Shown: positions 26,055-36,014 of the stretch, in pieces | How positions within the stretch are numbered: position 1 is the first letter of the stretch | Layout: each line of letters begins with the position of its first letter | Assembly: GCF_002531935.1 (NCBI RefSeq) | Contig: NZ_NWSV01000005.1 | Span: 372,001-436,000, forward strand | Length of the DNA stretch: 64,000 nucleotides | Reading direction: 5' to 3' | Source: Rhizobium chutanense | GTDB lineage: Bacteria > Pseudomonadota > Alphaproteobacteria > Rhizobiales > Rhizobiaceae | Notes under the pieces: generated by a model | Database searches by the model: none | What the model saw: only the letters and a program-made list of their open reading frames with translations | Told to the model about the DNA's origin: nothing | Made by a program: the position numbers and the translations under genes

Positions 26055-27286
26055 TAGAAAAATGCCTGCAACCCGGTCTGCGCCCGTCCGAGGATCAGTG
26101 CATGGACATCGTGCGTTCCCTCATAAGTATTGACCGTTTCCAGGTTCTGCGCATGCCGCATGACATGGTATTCGATCTGAATGCCGTTGCCGCCATGCAT
26201 GTCACGGGCCTGACGAGCGACATCAAGCGCCTTGCCGCAATTGTTGCGCTTGACGATCGAAATCATTTCCGGGGCGAACTTGTGTTGGTCCATGAGGCGG
26301 CCCACGCGAAGCGAACCTTGAAGTCCGAGCACGATCTCGGTCTGCATGTCGGCGAGCTTCTTCTGGAAAAGCTGGGTAGCGGCGAGCGGCCTTCCGAACT
26401 GGACGCGATCAAGGCCATATTGGCGGGAGCGGAACCAGCAGTCTTCTGCCGCGCCCAGCACACCCCAGGAAATACCGTAGCGGGCGCGGTTGAGGCAACC
26501 GAAGGGGCCGGCGAGGCCGGAGACACCAGGCAGCAATGCCTCTTCCCCGACTTCGACACCGTCGAGCACGATCTCGCCAGTGATGGAGGCGCGTAGCGAC
26601 AGCTTGCCGCCTATCTTTGGCGCCGATAGGCCCTTCATACCCCTCTCGAGGATGAAGCCGCGGATTTTGCCGTCATGCGCTTCCGACTTCGCCCAGACGA
26701 TGAAGACGTCGGCAATCGGCGCGTTGGAGATCCACATCTTGGACCCGCGCAGGCGGTAGCCACCTTCGATCTTCTCGGCGCGGGTCTTCATGCCGCCGGG
26801 GTCGGAGCCAGCATCCGGCTCGGTCAGGCCGAAGCAGCCGATCAGTTCGCCCGCGACGAGGCCCGGCAGATACTTGTCCTTCTGCTCTTGCGAGCCGTAG
26901 GCGAAGATCGGGTACATGACGAGCGAGGACTGCACACTCATCATCGACCGATAGCCGGAATCGATGCGCTCAACCTCGCGTGCAACTAGGCCATAGGCGA
27001 TGTAGTTGGCATCCGCTGCACCGTATTTCTCCGGCAGCGTTACACCGAGCAGGCCGGCCCTGCCCATGAGGCGAAAGAGTTCTGGATCGGTCTTCTCTTC
27101 AAGATAAGCATCCTGCACGCGCGGCAGAAGCTCGCTTTCGGCGAAGGCGGCGGCCGAGTCACGGATCATCCGCTCCTCGCCGGAAAGTTGATCGTCCAGC
27201 AGGAAGGGGTCGTTCCAAATAAAGGGATCAGCTTTCTGGGTATGAGATTGATTGGAGGGATGAGCGTTGGCCAAGGAGATCTCCAT
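26054..27286 (-). CDS. gcdH: Glutaryl-CoA-type acyl-CoA dehydrogenase
   Basis: A 410-residue flavoenzyme. The FAD-site motifs [16 protein letters not shown] and [11 protein letters not shown] and the C-terminal catalytic Glu in [10 protein letters not shown] (about residue 389) are those of glutaryl-CoA dehydrogenase, which converts glutaryl-CoA to crotonyl-CoA and CO2 and passes electrons to ETF. ETF genes lie 2.7 kb downstream on the same strand. ATG 27286 is preferred to a TTG at 27310. It is divergent from a LysR gene, the usual layout for glutarate or lysine degradation units. Confidence 0.88.
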   Translation of the reverse strand: MEISLANAHPSNQSHTQKADPFIWNDPFLLDDQLSGEERMIRDSAAAFAESELLPRVQDAYLEEKTDPELFRLMGRAGLLGVTLPEKYGAADANYIAYGLVAREVERIDSGYRSMMSVQSSLVMYPIFAYGSQEQKDKYLPGLVAGELIGCFGLTEPDAGSDPGGMKTRAEKIEGGYRLRGSKMWISNAPIADVFIVWAKSEAHDGKIRGFILERGMKGLSAPKIGGKLSLRASITGEIVLDGVEVGEEALLPGVSGLAGPFGCLNRARYGISWGVLGAAEDCWFRSRQYGLDRVQFGRPLAATQLFQKKLADMQTEIVLGLQGSLRVGRLMDQHKFAPEMISIVKRNNCGKALDVARQARDMHGGNGIQIEYHVMRHAQNLETVNTYEGTHDVHALILGRAQTGLQAFF

Positions 27287-27391
27287 CAAGTGCGGAACGC
27301 ACGGTAGCAATACCTATTCAGATAATGCTTGCCTCGTCCGCTGAATAACGGCATTTTTCCCTACGATGATGTATAAAAAGCATAGGTTCTC

Positions 27392-28300
27392 ATGCGGTCA
27401 CGACGTTTCGTTCCGTCCGTCAGCTTGCTTTCCGCCTTCGAGGCAGTGCTGCGAACCGGTTCGACGTCGGCCGCAGCCCGGGATCTGGACCTTACCCAAA
27501 GCACAGTGAGCCGGCTCCTTCAAAATCTGGAACTGCAACTGGGGCGACCATTATTCGAGCGCTACCGGCAAAAGCTTATTCCGACCGAAGCAGCAATTGC
27601 CTATGGCACGGATATTGCGCGGGCACTGGACTTGATCCAACGGGCCAGCATGGAGTTCACGACCAATCCAGGCGGAGGCACCCTTTCTCTCGCGATACTG
27701 CCAGCGTTTGGAACTCGCTGGCTTGCGCCTCGGCTCGGGGAATTTCTGACGGATCATCCCGGAATCACGGTCAATCTTGCGACCCGTCTTAGGAGATTCA
27801 ATTTCGATTCCGAGAGCTTCGACGCTGCGATCCATTTCGGTACCAACGACTGGCGCGATGCCGCTCACCTGAAGCTTTTTGATGAAAGACTCACTGCTTG
27901 CATTTCGCCGGCCCTAGCGGCAAAGCGTCCGATCGAGAGCGTCAAAGATGTCGCTGGTTATCACCTCCTTCAGTTGGAGACCCGTCCGAACGCTTGGAAG
28001 ACGTGGTTCGGGGCTCAGGAGGCCGACGTTCCGCAGCTGACAGGGATGCTGTTCGACCAGTTTGGCACCATGACCCAGGCGGCGATTTCAGGTTTGGGAG
28101 TTGCGTTGCTTCCGGACTATCTCGCTGACGTAGAGATAAAAGAGGGCCGCCTCGTTCCCATCTTGAAAAGGTCAGTAGCGGGTTCGGGCGCATACTGGCT
28201 CGTTTGGCCACGGTCGCGTGCGACTTACCCGCCTCTAAATGCCTTCAGAGAGTGGCTGGAAGGTCTGTTGGTGGAAGTAGAATTGCAGAGATATGAATAG
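27392..28300 (+). CDS. LysR-family regulator (GcdR-like)
   Basis: A 302-residue LysR protein: N-terminal winged helix (about 8-66; SAAARDLDLTQSTVSRLLQNL) and a two-lobed effector domain. It is divergent from the gcdH operon with 105 bases between the starts, so it probably controls it and itself, with glutarate, glutaryl-CoA or a related acid as effector. The GcdR name is inferred from position. Confidence 0.88.
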   Translation: MRSRRFVPSVSLLSAFEAVLRTGSTSAAARDLDLTQSTVSRLLQNLELQLGRPLFERYRQKLIPTEAAIAYGTDIARALDLIQRASMEFTTNPGGGTLSLAILPAFGTRWLAPRLGEFLTDHPGITVNLATRLRRFNFDSESFDAAIHFGTNDWRDAAHLKLFDERLTACISPALAAKRPIESVKDVAGYHLLQLETRPNAWKTWFGAQEADVPQLTGMLFDQFGTMTQAAISGLGVALLPDYLADVEIKEGRLVPILKRSVAGSGAYWLVWPRSRATYPPLNAFREWLEGLLVEVELQRYE

Positions 28301-28789
28301 GCTTGATGCTCAGCGCTCGTGTGACCGCGATCATGTCGAATTCGCCGGCTATCGGAGCGGAATCGCGCCAGACGCCATGGTTGCCCTCCTGCCATTCTTC
28401 CAGTGCTTCCGGCTTCAGGATCTTCGCACAAGTCTTCTCTGCAATCTGTGCTTGGGGTGTGTGCCGATGTCGCTATAGATCGGCTGCGATACTCATATCG
28501 AAGCTGACCAAACAGATCTTCGCCGTCTCGCCGCTGATCGAGTGCACCGACGACGGAGATCTTCAAATCCTCTACCGTCGCCGGGAGCCGCAGCGGCGCT
28601 AGCTGAACCTCGTGCAGTCGGCCTGAATCACAGAGGCGAGGTTCTGCAGCAGTTGAAAGGATCTGAACCGGCGACGCCTGATTCAAATGAGCTAAGGGTT
28701 TGAAAAACCGACCTTCGAGGCAGAACGCCTATTATGGAACTTAATGGTGGCCGGAGATCTGCCGAGGAACGCCCCAGAATGGCCGCGAC
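28301..28789. other. Non-coding or decayed stretch after the LysR gene
   Basis: No intact gene. On the minus strand there are open pieces with protein-like composition in two frames: VEDLKISVVGALDQRRDG about 28530-28590 and PEALEEWQEGNHGVWRD about 28350-28410. They may be remains of one gene broken by frameshifts; I do not recognise the family. Confidence 0.35.
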
Positions 28790-28993
28790 GCACTGTTCCA
28801 TCTGTTGTCCGTCGCCAGCTTCACGCCTGTCGTCGCGAAAGATATTGCTGCAGGTCGTCTGGTCGAACTGGAACCCGACAGTTGGGAGGGATCCGACAAG
28901 ATGCCGAGCTTTCCCCTTGTCATTGCCCATCAGAAGGACCGTGCGCTCGGACCAGCAGGTCGGTGGCTCGTTGAGCAGTTTTCTTCCCCATAG
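28790..28993 (+). pseudogene. LysR-family regulator, C-terminal remnant
   Basis: About 67 codons in frame (ALFHLLSVASFTPVVAKDI, AAGRLVELEPDSWEG, AHQKDRALGPAGRWLVEQF) give the end of a LysR effector-binding domain, stopping at a TAG at 28991-28993. There is no DNA-binding part upstream. It is a different LysR from the one at 27392, whose own C-terminus is intact. Confidence 0.6.
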
Positions 28994-29072
28994 TGCAGCA
29001 AGCCAAAAGTTACGGCACGCACGTTGCCGCAGTGTTGAAGCTTCCGCACAAGGATAAAAGCGGTTCAGTGGT

Positions 29073-30050
29073 TCACTCCGCAAGCGCGCGCTTATAGGTT
29101 TCTGAGGGTAGTTCTCCATATCGAGCGCAATAATCAGCCGCCATTCGCCCAAAGTGTGTGAAACCCCACTTCAAGGCTGTTTCCTGCACTTCCATTTCGG
29201 GTTGACCAGTCTTGAGATCTTGATGCATCGCTTCGAGCCTCAAATACCGGAGATAGGCCATGGGGGTTGTCATTTTAAATTGCTGAAATCCAATTTGAAG
29301 ACCCCGTCCACTGACACCGCTTTCAGCGGCAATTTTTTGTAGCGTCAAAGGCTCCCCTATATTCGCCCTCATGAACTCGATCGCTCTTTTCACGTGTCGC
29401 GGCAAAGCCGGTGTATTACGTCCCAGCCATGGTGAAAAACGGTGCGGCAACGCTTCGAGGATCAGACTGACGAGCGCTTCAGTGAGGTTTTTTCGAGCCA
29501 CCGGCGCGCTTCTGAGTGGCCCGCCGTCGCAAAGGCCAGCTCGCAATGCGGCGGCGATACGCCTTACCTCCCGACCGGGGCCGTCCACCAGGTCAATCTG
29601 CGGGCGAAAATCAAGACTTCCGGAAACCGGGATAGAGAGCAAATTGCTTAACCGGCTTCTCAAAAAAACCTCTTCAATGGTCAAAAAAAGGTGTCCCCGC
29701 GGGCCGGCGAAGTCAGCGCCTTGATTGATCTTGCCGTCGAGGATGGCACCTTGGGTCGATGATGTCGGGATCTCGAGGCCATTGGCTATGAAGCGGGTAC
29801 CTCCGTAACGTGGCAGGAAGATTTGAAACCGGTTGCTCAAGCCTTCGCGTTTGATTTGGCATGTACCGTCATAGCGGCAGAACCCGATCACAATTCCGTC
29901 GGCTTTGACATACTCGAACCGAAAGGAAAAACGGTCCCTATCGTTCGATTGTGCTGTTATCCTGACATCATCAGTCGACAGAGCAGCCGACAGTTCTGCG
30001 GGATCGCGTCCTTCAGCAACAATGCAGTCGGTTGGGTTTGTTCGGATCAT
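29073..30050 (-). CDS. AraC-family transcriptional regulator
   Basis: A 325-residue protein with an N-terminal AraC-binding-like domain (about 20-190) and a C-terminal double helix-turn-helix (about 220-318; LTLQKIAAESGVSGRGLQIG and the second helix around ETALKWGFTHFGRMAADY). The ATG at 30050 has an AGGGACGAAG site directly upstream; the longer GTG start at 30107 does not. It has no obvious partner operon: remnants lie downstream and a gene-free region upstream. The chemoreceptor gene at 30734 is the nearest intact gene. Confidence 0.85.
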   Translation of the reverse strand: MIRTNPTDCIVAEGRDPAELSAALSTDDVRITAQSNDRDRFSFRFEYVKADGIVIGFCRYDGTCQIKREGLSNRFQIFLPRYGGTRFIANGLEIPTSSTQGAILDGKINQGADFAGPRGHLFLTIEEVFLRSRLSNLLSIPVSGSLDFRPQIDLVDGPGREVRRIAAALRAGLCDGGPLRSAPVARKNLTEALVSLILEALPHRFSPWLGRNTPALPRHVKRAIEFMRANIGEPLTLQKIAAESGVSGRGLQIGFQQFKMTTPMAYLRYLRLEAMHQDLKTGQPEMEVQETALKWGFTHFGRMAADYCARYGELPSETYKRALAE

Positions 30051-30733
30051 CTTCGTCCCTGCTTTGCCGGTCAGAACGAGCGGCCCGCCAGCTTCAGGCT
30101 TCGACACTGCCTGGGTTCGGAGCAGCGATACATGGTTTGCATGGGCAATTTCAACAGTGTCTGAAAGGAACCGGTATCACTTCGGACCAGTCGGCGCCGC
30201 CAAGCACCACCAGCCTTGAAGACCAGCAGTGCTGTTGATCTTCGCCCCCTGACCAATCGGATATCGACCCTGCGGGTCTCTGGAACAGAAGCGATTGTGC
30301 CCCACCCGGTGCTGCTTACCCACTGATCATATCGTCCGCCACCGCCACGATCGTTCGTCATCGTCCGCTTGGAGCCCTTGTATCGAACCCTCCCCGAGAG
30401 ATGGCGAAGCTGGAATCCGATTTGCGAAACAATGTGTAGTTTGACCTTTTGATGAAACGCCTCATTAACCGTCCCCAGCGAATTGTCGTCCATGTGAACG
30501 GCTCGTGACGAGCACGAGTGCCGGAGAGGTAACCAGGTCGCCCAAATGATTTGCAGCGACTCATTGAATCAGGATTTTCAACAGGAAACATGTGGTCCTC
30601 ATCCAGTTTCGAGGTAACTTGATGAGTTCTTGGTTTCCGTTGCCCGCCAAAAGCAACGCGTCGCGCGACTCCGAAATACGGAATGTATTCTTCGGGATGC
30701 CGATGCCGAGCCAAATGAAAAGAATTGTGAAAC
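30051..30733. other. Gene-free stretch between the AraC gene and a chemoreceptor gene
   Basis: About 680 bases without a convincing gene. A leftward frame of 140 codons (30071-30493) overlaps the AraC 5' end and has no recognisable domain, hydrophobic pattern or ribosome site, so I leave it out. The stretch must hold the promoters of both flanking divergent genes. Confidence 0.5.
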
Positions 30734-32122
30734 ATGAATATCTTCAAGAGAAATCTTTCGTTTGAACAGCAGGTTTCAGATATCATCTTTGAAAATTCCC
30801 CGGATGCCTACTTCGTTGTAGAGGGCCATAAATTTGTTCACTGCAACAAAGCCGCAGAAACAATTCTGGCTATGCCGAGAGAAAAAATAATTGGCCTCGG
30901 CCCCGCGGATTTCTCTCCAAAAGAACAGCCGGACGGCAGGGATCCGGTAGCAGCTGTCGCGGAAAACACCGAACTTGCACTCAAGAACGGATGGACCCGT
31001 TTCGAATGGCTCCACCAACGAGCTGACGGTACTCCCCTGCCCGTTGTCGTCACGCTTTTTTTTGCGACCATCGAAGGTCGCAATTGTGTGGTCTCCTTTT
31101 GGCAAGATATGCGGGAAGTTGCAAAACTACGCCAGGCCGAGAAGGCTGCGCGCGAAACAGAACAGCAGCAGATTGCGGATCGTCAAGCGGCTTTTACCCG
31201 CATCGCGAAAGCCTTGCACCGTTTGGCGACGGGCGACCTATCGTGCGCGATCGGCGATCGGATGCCGCCGGAATTCGATCCTCTCCGTAGGGACTTCAAT
31301 ACGACCGTCAAAGAGCTTGCATCAATAGTAGAACGGCTGAGTACCAACTCACAAACTGTTTGGGCAGCGTCCGAGGAGATCCGAAACGGCTCCGATCAGA
31401 TGTCGTTGTCGATCCAAAAGCATGCCGCGTATGTCGAAGAAACAGCTGCAGCACTTGAGGAGGTTGCAACTACGGCTGCGATGGCCGAACGCCGTGCTGC
31501 TCAAGCGGGAGAACTTGTTCGTGATTTGTCGGCGAATGCCGGCCAGTCCAGCCGGATCGCGGAGAGTGCGATCGCTGCGATGCGCGATATCGAGAGTTCC
31601 TCCACGGGGATCAACAATATTCTAGGAGTCATTGATTCCATCGCGTTCCAGACCAATCTGCTTGCGCTGAACGCCGGCGTGGAGGCGGCCAGGGCCGGCG
31701 ATGCGGGCAAGGGTTTTGCTGTGGTCGCTCAGGAGGTGCGTGAACTGGCGCAAAAATCTGCGAGCGCGGCCAAGGAGGTCAAGGGGTTGGTATTGCGGTC
31801 GAGTGGTCATGTGCAAAAAGGCGTGGACTTGGTTCAGGAAACGAAAGGAACCTTGGAGAAGATCGTTTTGAGTTTTCGGGAAATCAATTCGCATGTCGAC
31901 GCCATCGCCACCTCGACACGAGAGCAATCGATTGCTGTCACCAGCATCAAGGATGCGGTGAGCAATATCGACAGGGCGACCCAGGACAATGTAGCAAAGG
32001 TGGAGGAAGCTGCGGCTGTGGCTCATGATCTTGCTGCGCAGGCCGATATCCTAAATTCGCTAGCAGCCCACTTCACCTTGGACAATGCGAGACCGCATAT
32101 TAGACTCGCTGCAAATTCCTGA
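30734..32122 (+). CDS. Cytoplasmic methyl-accepting chemotaxis protein with PAS domain
   Basis: A 462-residue receptor without transmembrane segments. An N-terminal PAS domain (about 12-125) is followed by a HAMP-like linker (about 140-205) and a signalling coiled coil with the conserved tip [20 protein letters not shown] around 300-320. Such soluble receptors sense internal redox, metabolite or oxygen cues and feed CheA/CheW. The PAS domain lacks the FixL haem histidine motif, so its cofactor is unknown. Confidence 0.9.
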   Translation: MNIFKRNLSFEQQVSDIIFENSPDAYFVVEGHKFVHCNKAAETILAMPREKIIGLGPADFSPKEQPDGRDPVAAVAENTELALKNGWTRFEWLHQRADGTPLPVVVTLFFATIEGRNCVVSFWQDMREVAKLRQAEKAARETEQQQIADRQAAFTRIAKALHRLATGDLSCAIGDRMPPEFDPLRRDFNTTVKELASIVERLSTNSQTVWAASEEIRNGSDQMSLSIQKHAAYVEETAAALEEVATTAAMAERRAAQAGELVRDLSANAGQSSRIAESAIAAMRDIESSSTGINNILGVIDSIAFQTNLLALNAGVEAARAGDAGKGFAVVAQEVRELAQKSASAAKEVKGLVLRSSGHVQKGVDLVQETKGTLEKIVLSFREINSHVDAIATSTREQSIAVTSIKDAVSNIDRATQDNVAKVEEAAAVAHDLAAQADILNSLAAHFTLDNARPHIRLAANS

Positions 32123-32397
32123 GGCCCAACAAAAATTAGCGAGCGACAGCTTCCGACAGGGTCGCCTCACACGAGGTGGTTTGTCATTCGATACCGGTGT
32201 CTTCATCGTCTCGAAAGGGTTGTTCACTGAGGCGGCTTCCCACACCAAACTGGGAAACCCTCGAAAGTGATTTGGTCCCCGATAGAGGCAAATGGCAGCG
32301 CTAGAATGAACCGCATTCAAACGAACAACCGTTCATTAACGTAACCCGGCAAGGCACTGACAAGAGGACGGCAACGTCGTCGAAGGGCAACAAAATT

Positions 32398-33237
32398 ATG
32401 TCAAGCAATGTAGCAGTAGTTACCGGTGCCAGTCGTGGTTTGGGACGCGGCATCGCAAGAGCACTCGGAGGTAAGGGCTTGATAGTTTATATCACCGGCC
32501 GGAACCTGGAGGAGCTTGGTCATGCGGCCGAAGAAATCAATTCCAAGGGCGGCAAAGGCGTTGCTGTCCAATGTGACCATGCAGACGACTCACAGGTCAA
32601 GGCCTTGTTGGAGCGTGTAGGAAAGGAGGCTGGCAGACTGGATGTTCTCGTAAATAATGCTGCAGCCGTGGACCTTAGGGCACTGCCTGCTCCCGGTGGA
32701 TTTTGGGAGAAACCGCTTGGCCTTGCTGACATGATCACGGTCGGCCTGCGGTCCAACTACGTGGCTTCCTATTTCGCAGCCCCTCTTATGATCGAGACTG
32801 GCAAAAGTCTGATGGCGCATATCTCGTTTTACGGCGCCGTGTCATACCACTACGGGCCAGCCTATGGCGCGGCAAAGGCTGGCACTGACAAAATGAATTT
32901 CGACATGGCAATTGACTTGCGGCGACACGGGGTGTCGTCCGTATCGATTTGGCCGGGGCTAATCCTGTCTGACATGCTCAGGGCGATTCCGAAGGAAAAT
33001 CTCCCCGCTAAGTTGGCTGCAGATCTTCCGAACTTTGAAACACCGGAATTTACTGGACTGGTCATCGAGCGCCTCTGGCGTGACCCAGATCTGATGGAAC
33101 GATCAGGTGAAGCATTTATCTCCGCTCAACTCGGAATGGAGTTCGGCATAAGGGATCTGGATGGGAAGCAACCTCGGCTCTACCCGGAACTGGGAAGCCC
33201 TTCGGGCCGCTTTGTTAAACCAAGCGCAGCACCTTAA
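32398..33237 (+). CDS. Short-chain dehydrogenase/reductase
   Basis: A 279-residue SDR enzyme with the N-terminal cofactor motif VTGASRGLGRGIARAL, the NNAAA motif and the catalytic Ser-Tyr-Lys set (Ser in HISFYG, Tyr and Lys in AYGAAKAG). It is close to the DHRS1-type group. The substrate cannot be deduced. It stands alone; an IS66 copy was inserted 45 bases after its stop codon. Confidence 0.85.
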   Translation: MSSNVAVVTGASRGLGRGIARALGGKGLIVYITGRNLEELGHAAEEINSKGGKGVAVQCDHADDSQVKALLERVGKEAGRLDVLVNNAAAVDLRALPAPGGFWEKPLGLADMITVGLRSNYVASYFAAPLMIETGKSLMAHISFYGAVSYHYGPAYGAAKAGTDKMNFDMAIDLRRHGVSSVSIWPGLILSDMLRAIPKENLPAKLAADLPNFETPEFTGLVIERLWRDPDLMERSGEAFISAQLGMEFGIRDLDGKQPRLYPELGSPSGRFVKPSAAP

Positions 33238-33293
33238 ACCGACGGTTAGGCGCTGCCACGAAGGCGGACGGCGAAGCGATCGTAAGCGTCCGG

Positions 33294-34862
33294 TCAGGCC
33301 ATTTCTGACGGAACTTGCAGGTTCCACGGCAGGAGTTCGTCGATCCGGTTGATGGGATGATCGGCGATGCGGGTGAGGACCTCCCGCAGGTAGGTTTCCG
33401 GATCGAGGCCGTTGAGCTTTGCGGTCTCGATCAACGACAGGATTGCAGCGGCGTGTTCGCCGCCTTTGTCTGATCCCGCAAACAGCCAGTTCTTGCGGCC
33501 GAGCGCAATTGGCCGGATCGCCCGTTCCGCCGCATTGTTATCGATCTCGATGGTGCCGTCTTCAAGGAAGCGGCAAAGCGATTTCCAGCGGGAAAGTGCG
33601 TATCGGATCGCTTCCGCTGTCCCGGATTTTTGCGGCAGGCGTTTGAGATTGCCATCCAGCCATAGCCGCAAGGCTTCGGCCTTGGGAGTGCTGCTATGTT
33701 GCCGCACAGCTTTCCGCACATCTGGCGGCTCACTACGAATGGCCTTTTCGATGTCGTAGAGTTCGCCGATCCGCCGCAGGGCCTCCTCTGCAATCGGCGC
33801 TTTACCCGACGTCGTCAGATCGAAGAACTTGCGTCTTGCATGCGCCCAGCAGGCGGCTTCCAGGATGGTCGGTGGGCCGCCTGGCTTGCGTGGTTCGTAG
33901 AGGTCTCGGAAGCCTGCATAGCCGTCGGCATGCAGCACGCCGGAGAAGGTGGCCAGATGCTGCCTGGGATGCAGTCCTCTACGATCCGGACTGAAGAAGT
34001 AGCAGACTGCAGGTGGGATCGTGTCACCGTAGGGACGGCCGTCGCGAACATAAGTCCACAACCGCCCGGTCCTGGTCTTGCCCTTGCCAGGCTCCAGAAC
34101 CGGAACAGGCGTGTCGTCACCATGAAGTCGATGGCCAGCGAACACATGGTCCCGAAGCTTCACCAGCAGCGGCTCCAGCAATGTGCTGGCCTTGCCGATC
34201 CAGTCGGCCATGGTCGAGCGGGAAAGATCGACGCCTTCCCGCGCGTAAATCTCGGATTGGCGATAGAGAGGCAGATGATCGCAATATTTGGCGATCAGCA
34301 CATGGGCGACGAGACCTGGCCCCGGCTTGCCGCGTTCGATGGGCAGCGACGGCATCTCGGCCCGGACCAGCGTGTCGCAGCCCTTGCAGGTGAAGCGGGG
34401 CTGGATATGGCGCACGACACGGAACGAGGCCGGGACATAATCGAGAACCTCGCTGACACTCTCGCCAGCGCGGATGAAGTCTGAGCCGCCACAGACCGGG
34501 CATGAGCAAGTCGCCTGGTGCGTCACGTCATGGCGTGGCAGATGATCGGGGAATGGCTGGCGGCTCGGTTTGGCTTTGGCCGCACCGGCAATTGATGGTG
34601 ATGCCGAGATGATGGCTTCCGCCTCGGCCGCCTCGATATCTTCCAACGCCAGTTCGAGCTGTTCGATGGCGCGGTCCATCTTCTCGGACGACGAGCCGAA
34701 CCGTGCCCGTTTGAGAACCGCAAGCTGCGCCTTCAACTTGTCGATCAGCGTGTCGCGGGATTGAAGCTTTCGAGCCTGTTCAGCCAGTTGATCGGCCTGC
34801 GCGGCGATGATGGCACGCAACGCATCGACGTCGTCAGGCAGGATCGAAGGGCTCGCTTCCAT
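33294..34862 (-). CDS. tnpC: IS66 transposase TnpC
   Basis: A 522-residue DDE transposase: N-terminal leucine-zipper-like coiled coil (about 12-50), a zinc-ribbon motif ([11 protein letters not shown] and CKGCDTL), the catalytic core with the DDTPV, YAGF and [18 protein letters not shown] motifs, and the IS66 C-terminal domain. Its stop overlaps the left inverted repeat. It is the last gene of tnpABC, 66 bases after tnpB. Confidence 0.95.
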   Translation of the reverse strand: MEASPSILPDDVDALRAIIAAQADQLAEQARKLQSRDTLIDKLKAQLAVLKRARFGSSSEKMDRAIEQLELALEDIEAAEAEAIISASPSIAGAAKAKPSRQPFPDHLPRHDVTHQATCSCPVCGGSDFIRAGESVSEVLDYVPASFRVVRHIQPRFTCKGCDTLVRAEMPSLPIERGKPGPGLVAHVLIAKYCDHLPLYRQSEIYAREGVDLSRSTMADWIGKASTLLEPLLVKLRDHVFAGHRLHGDDTPVPVLEPGKGKTRTGRLWTYVRDGRPYGDTIPPAVCYFFSPDRRGLHPRQHLATFSGVLHADGYAGFRDLYEPRKPGGPPTILEAACWAHARRKFFDLTTSGKAPIAEEALRRIGELYDIEKAIRSEPPDVRKAVRQHSSTPKAEALRLWLDGNLKRLPQKSGTAEAIRYALSRWKSLCRFLEDGTIEIDNNAAERAIRPIALGRKNWLFAGSDKGGEHAAAILSLIETAKLNGLDPETYLREVLTRIADHPINRIDELLPWNLQVPSEMA

Positions 34863-34928
34863 GCCAAACTTTATAGCCGATTTGCCCTCAGATTGCCACT
34901 TATCTATCTGTAAAGATTGGCATCTGCT

Positions 34929-35276
34929 TTACGCAACCCGTGTCGGCGCAGAGGTCCAGGCGGGTCGCCGCCAGTCAATACCCTCCCACAGCATCGACAA
35001 CTGCGCCGCCGTCAGCCGGGCCGTGCCATCGGTCGCGGAAGGCCAAGGAAAGCGGCCCTTCTCCAGGACCTTGTAGTAGAGGCAGAACCCCTGGCCATCC
35101 CAGAACAGCAGCTTGATGCGATCACCACGACGCCCTCGAAACGCAAACACTGAACCCGACGCGGGCTTCTGGCGAAGTGACGACTGCACCAGCGCCATCA
35201 GGCCATCGATCCCCTTGCGCATGTCCGTCACACCGCAGGCGAGATAGACGCGCACATTTGCGCCGGGCGCGATCAT
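34929..35276 (-). CDS. tnpB: IS66 accessory protein TnpB
   Basis: A 115-residue protein of the IS66 Orf2 family with the typical start GANVRVYLACGVTDMRKGID and the SVFAFRGRRGDRIKLLFWDG core. It is needed with TnpA and TnpC for transposition. It overlaps tnpA by four bases (ATGA). Confidence 0.95.
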   Translation of the reverse strand: MIAPGANVRVYLACGVTDMRKGIDGLMALVQSSLRQKPASGSVFAFRGRRGDRIKLLFWDGQGFCLYYKVLEKGRFPWPSATDGTARLTAAQLSMLWEGIDWRRPAWTSAPTRVA

Positions 35277-35671
35277 GCGTCTTCAACCGAGCGGATCAGC
35301 GCCTTCAGGACGTCAGGCGCAATGTTGGCCTCGACCTTCAAGACGCGGCCACCCTTGCAACCAATCTCGATCCGCATGGGACGTGCCGACCGCTTTCCTG
35401 CAGGTTTGTCCGTCGGAGTTGGATGCTCAGCTTCGTCGCTCGCTCCAGTGGCCATCAGTGCGACCGGTAGAAAAGAAACCATCGGCTCAGCCTGCTCCGC
35501 CGCGAACTTCCGACGCCAGGTATAAATCTGCTGCGGTTTGATATCGTGCCGACGCGCTACGTCGGCGATCCTGGCATCCGGGTCTGCCGCTTCTTGCAAT
35601 ATCGAAAGCTTCTCGTCGTCAGACCAGTCGCGGCGACGTTCGACGCCTGTCAAAATCTCCATGCGGCCCAT
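35273..35671 (-). CDS. tnpA: IS66 accessory protein TnpA
   Basis: A 132-residue protein with an N-terminal helix-turn-helix (SDDEKLSILQEAADPDARIA, then ARRHDIKPQQIYTWRRKF) of the IS66 Orf1 type. First gene in the element, 82 bases inside the right end. Confidence 0.93.
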   Translation of the reverse strand: MGRMEILTGVERRRDWSDDEKLSILQEAADPDARIADVARRHDIKPQQIYTWRRKFAAEQAEPMVSFLPVALMATGASDEAEHPTPTDKPAGKRSARPMRIEIGCKGGRVLKVEANIAPDVLKALIRSVEDA

Positions 35672-35773
35672 AGTTCATCCTTGATGACGTCTCTAATGAC
35701 GGAATTAGTGGCGTAACTTCAGGTGTTCGCGGGAAATCTCAAAGACGGTGTCACCGGACGCTTACAAGCGATC

Positions 35774-36014
35774 AGCCTGCCGGTCTTTTGGTCGAGAGCC
35801 TTGGTGGCGAGCGTTTCAGTGGGGTGGAGGAAGCCTGCTGATGTCGGTAACTGCGCACCCGCCACGTCGCTCTGTTCGCAGCGGACAATCATGATATCGC
35901 GCGCCGCTATTGGAATCGCACGGATCTGACAGGCGCGGCCTCCGTGCATCGTTTCCTTAAAGGATTCGAGCCATCGACTGCCGATTCCCATCCCACGTCG
36001 ACATAACCGTTGAT
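35774..36014 (-). pseudogene. Unrecognised coding fragment cut by the IS66 element
   Basis: Downstream of the HAD gene on the same strand there is an open frame reading GSRWLESFKETMHGGRACQI, then DIMIVRCEQSDVAGAQLPTS and TLATKALDQKTGRLIA up to the IS66 right end. Removing the element and one target copy lets the frame continue through 33281-33215 (SPSAFVAAPNRRFKVLRLV) to a stop. It may therefore be a gene interrupted by IS66. I recognise no family, and no clear start codon is seen. Confidence 0.3.

Larger units (their letters stand above)
33282..35765 (-). mobile_element. Complete IS66-family insertion sequence with target duplication
   Basis: A 2484-bp element carrying tnpA, tnpB and tnpC leftward. 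The ends share a perfect 13-base inverted repeat, GTAAGCGTCCGGT at 33282-33294 and inverted at 35753-35765. Immediately outside, AAGCGATC occurs on both sides (33274-33281 and 35766-35773): an exact 8-bp target duplication, as IS66 produces. All three genes are intact, so the insertion is recent and the element may still be active. Confidence 0.95.

Noticed and set aside
30071..30493. A 140-codon leftward frame overlapping the AraC 5' end
   Set aside because: No hydrophobic pattern, domain or ribosome site, and composition (Arg- and Ser-rich) is that of chance GC-rich frames.
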